Source: Haloquadratum sp. J07HQX50
Lineage (GTDB): Archaea; Halobacteriota; Halobacteria; Halobacteriales; Haloferacaceae
Reading direction: 5' to 3'
Length of the DNA stretch: 5,007 nucleotides
Assembly: GCA_000416005.1 (NCBI GenBank)
Contig: KE356562.1
Coordinates: 575,512 to 580,518 of the forward strand
Positions 4,942 through 5,007 of the stretch are shown here, piece after piece. How positions within the stretch are numbered: position 1 is the first letter of the stretch; each line of letters begins with the position of its first letter. The position numbers were made by a program, and so were the translations under genes. Below the pieces are notes generated by a model. It saw only the letters and a list, made by a program, of their open reading frames with translations, did no database searches and was not told where the DNA came from.

Positions 4942-5007
4942 ATGGAAGCACTCGTAATTGTGGCCCACGGGTCACATCTCAGCGCAGGTTCGTCTGCGCC
5001 AACCCAC
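4942..5007 (+). CDS. cbiX: sirohydrochlorin cobaltochelatase CbiX, N-terminal 22 residues
   Basis: The frame runs from the ATG to the right edge and encodes MEALVIVAHGSHLSAGSS and four more residues. The pattern of a hydrophobic strand followed by AHGSH is the start of the CbiX/SirB chelatase family, in which the first His of this motif (here H9) is a catalytic metal-binding residue. The enzyme inserts Co2+ (or, in related proteins, Fe2+) into sirohydrochlorin for cobalamin or siroheme synthesis in the cytoplasm. Haloarchaea have CbiX proteins with very similar starts (ALVIVAHGSHL). A BRE/TATA element sits at the proper distance upstream. The rest of the gene is outside the window, so whether it is a short or long CbiX, or carries a fused domain, cannot be told. 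It is divergent from cysS. Confidence 0.78.
   Translation, partial: MEALVIVAHGSHLSAGSSAPTH

Overview
The window looks like a piece of a haloarchaeal chromosome with low GC for that group, most like Haloquadratum. The proteins are short, acidic and rich in Asp, Glu and Thr. Three small genes belong to families I know only or mainly from haloarchaea. Starts sit about 25-30 bases behind TATA-like boxes, with no Shine-Dalgarno sequences. Base composition is close to half GC by eye, not the 60-68% of most Halobacteria. The genus is an inference from composition and protein style; no search was run.

Layout from left to right: the C-terminal end of an unidentified + strand gene (to 95); a convergent 73-residue orphan protein on the - strand (119-340); about 750 bases without a convincing gene (341-1086), containing a GC-rich island at 721-900 that may fold as RNA; a 94-residue haloarchaeal orphan on the - strand (1087-1371); a second gene-poor stretch (1372-1824) with a good hairpin at 1686-1727; trxB, thioredoxin reductase, on the - strand (1825-2880); a 52-base divergent promoter region; a DUF357 protein on the + strand (2933-3217); cysS, cysteinyl-tRNA synthetase, on the - strand (3221-4729), whose stop lies 3 bases from the DUF357 stop; and a 212-base divergent region leading to the first 22 codons of a CbiX-type sirohydrochlorin cobaltochelatase (4942 to the right edge).

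The genes are mostly housekeeping: disulfide reduction (trxB), charging of tRNA-Cys (cysS) and tetrapyrrole/cobalamin synthesis (cbiX). A common theme of thiol and sulfur chemistry for trxB and cysS is possible but is not shown by the layout. They are not in one operon: trxB and cysS are separated by the oppositely oriented DUF357 gene, and trxB shares its promoter region with DUF357. I find no CRISPR array, tRNA, rRNA, complete insertion sequence, toxin-antitoxin pair or defence module.

I see no clear new system. The parts most worth a second look are the GC-rich, pairing-rich island at 721-900, the hairpin downstream of trxB, the shared two-way TATA element between trxB and DUF357, and the two uncharacterised small proteins.
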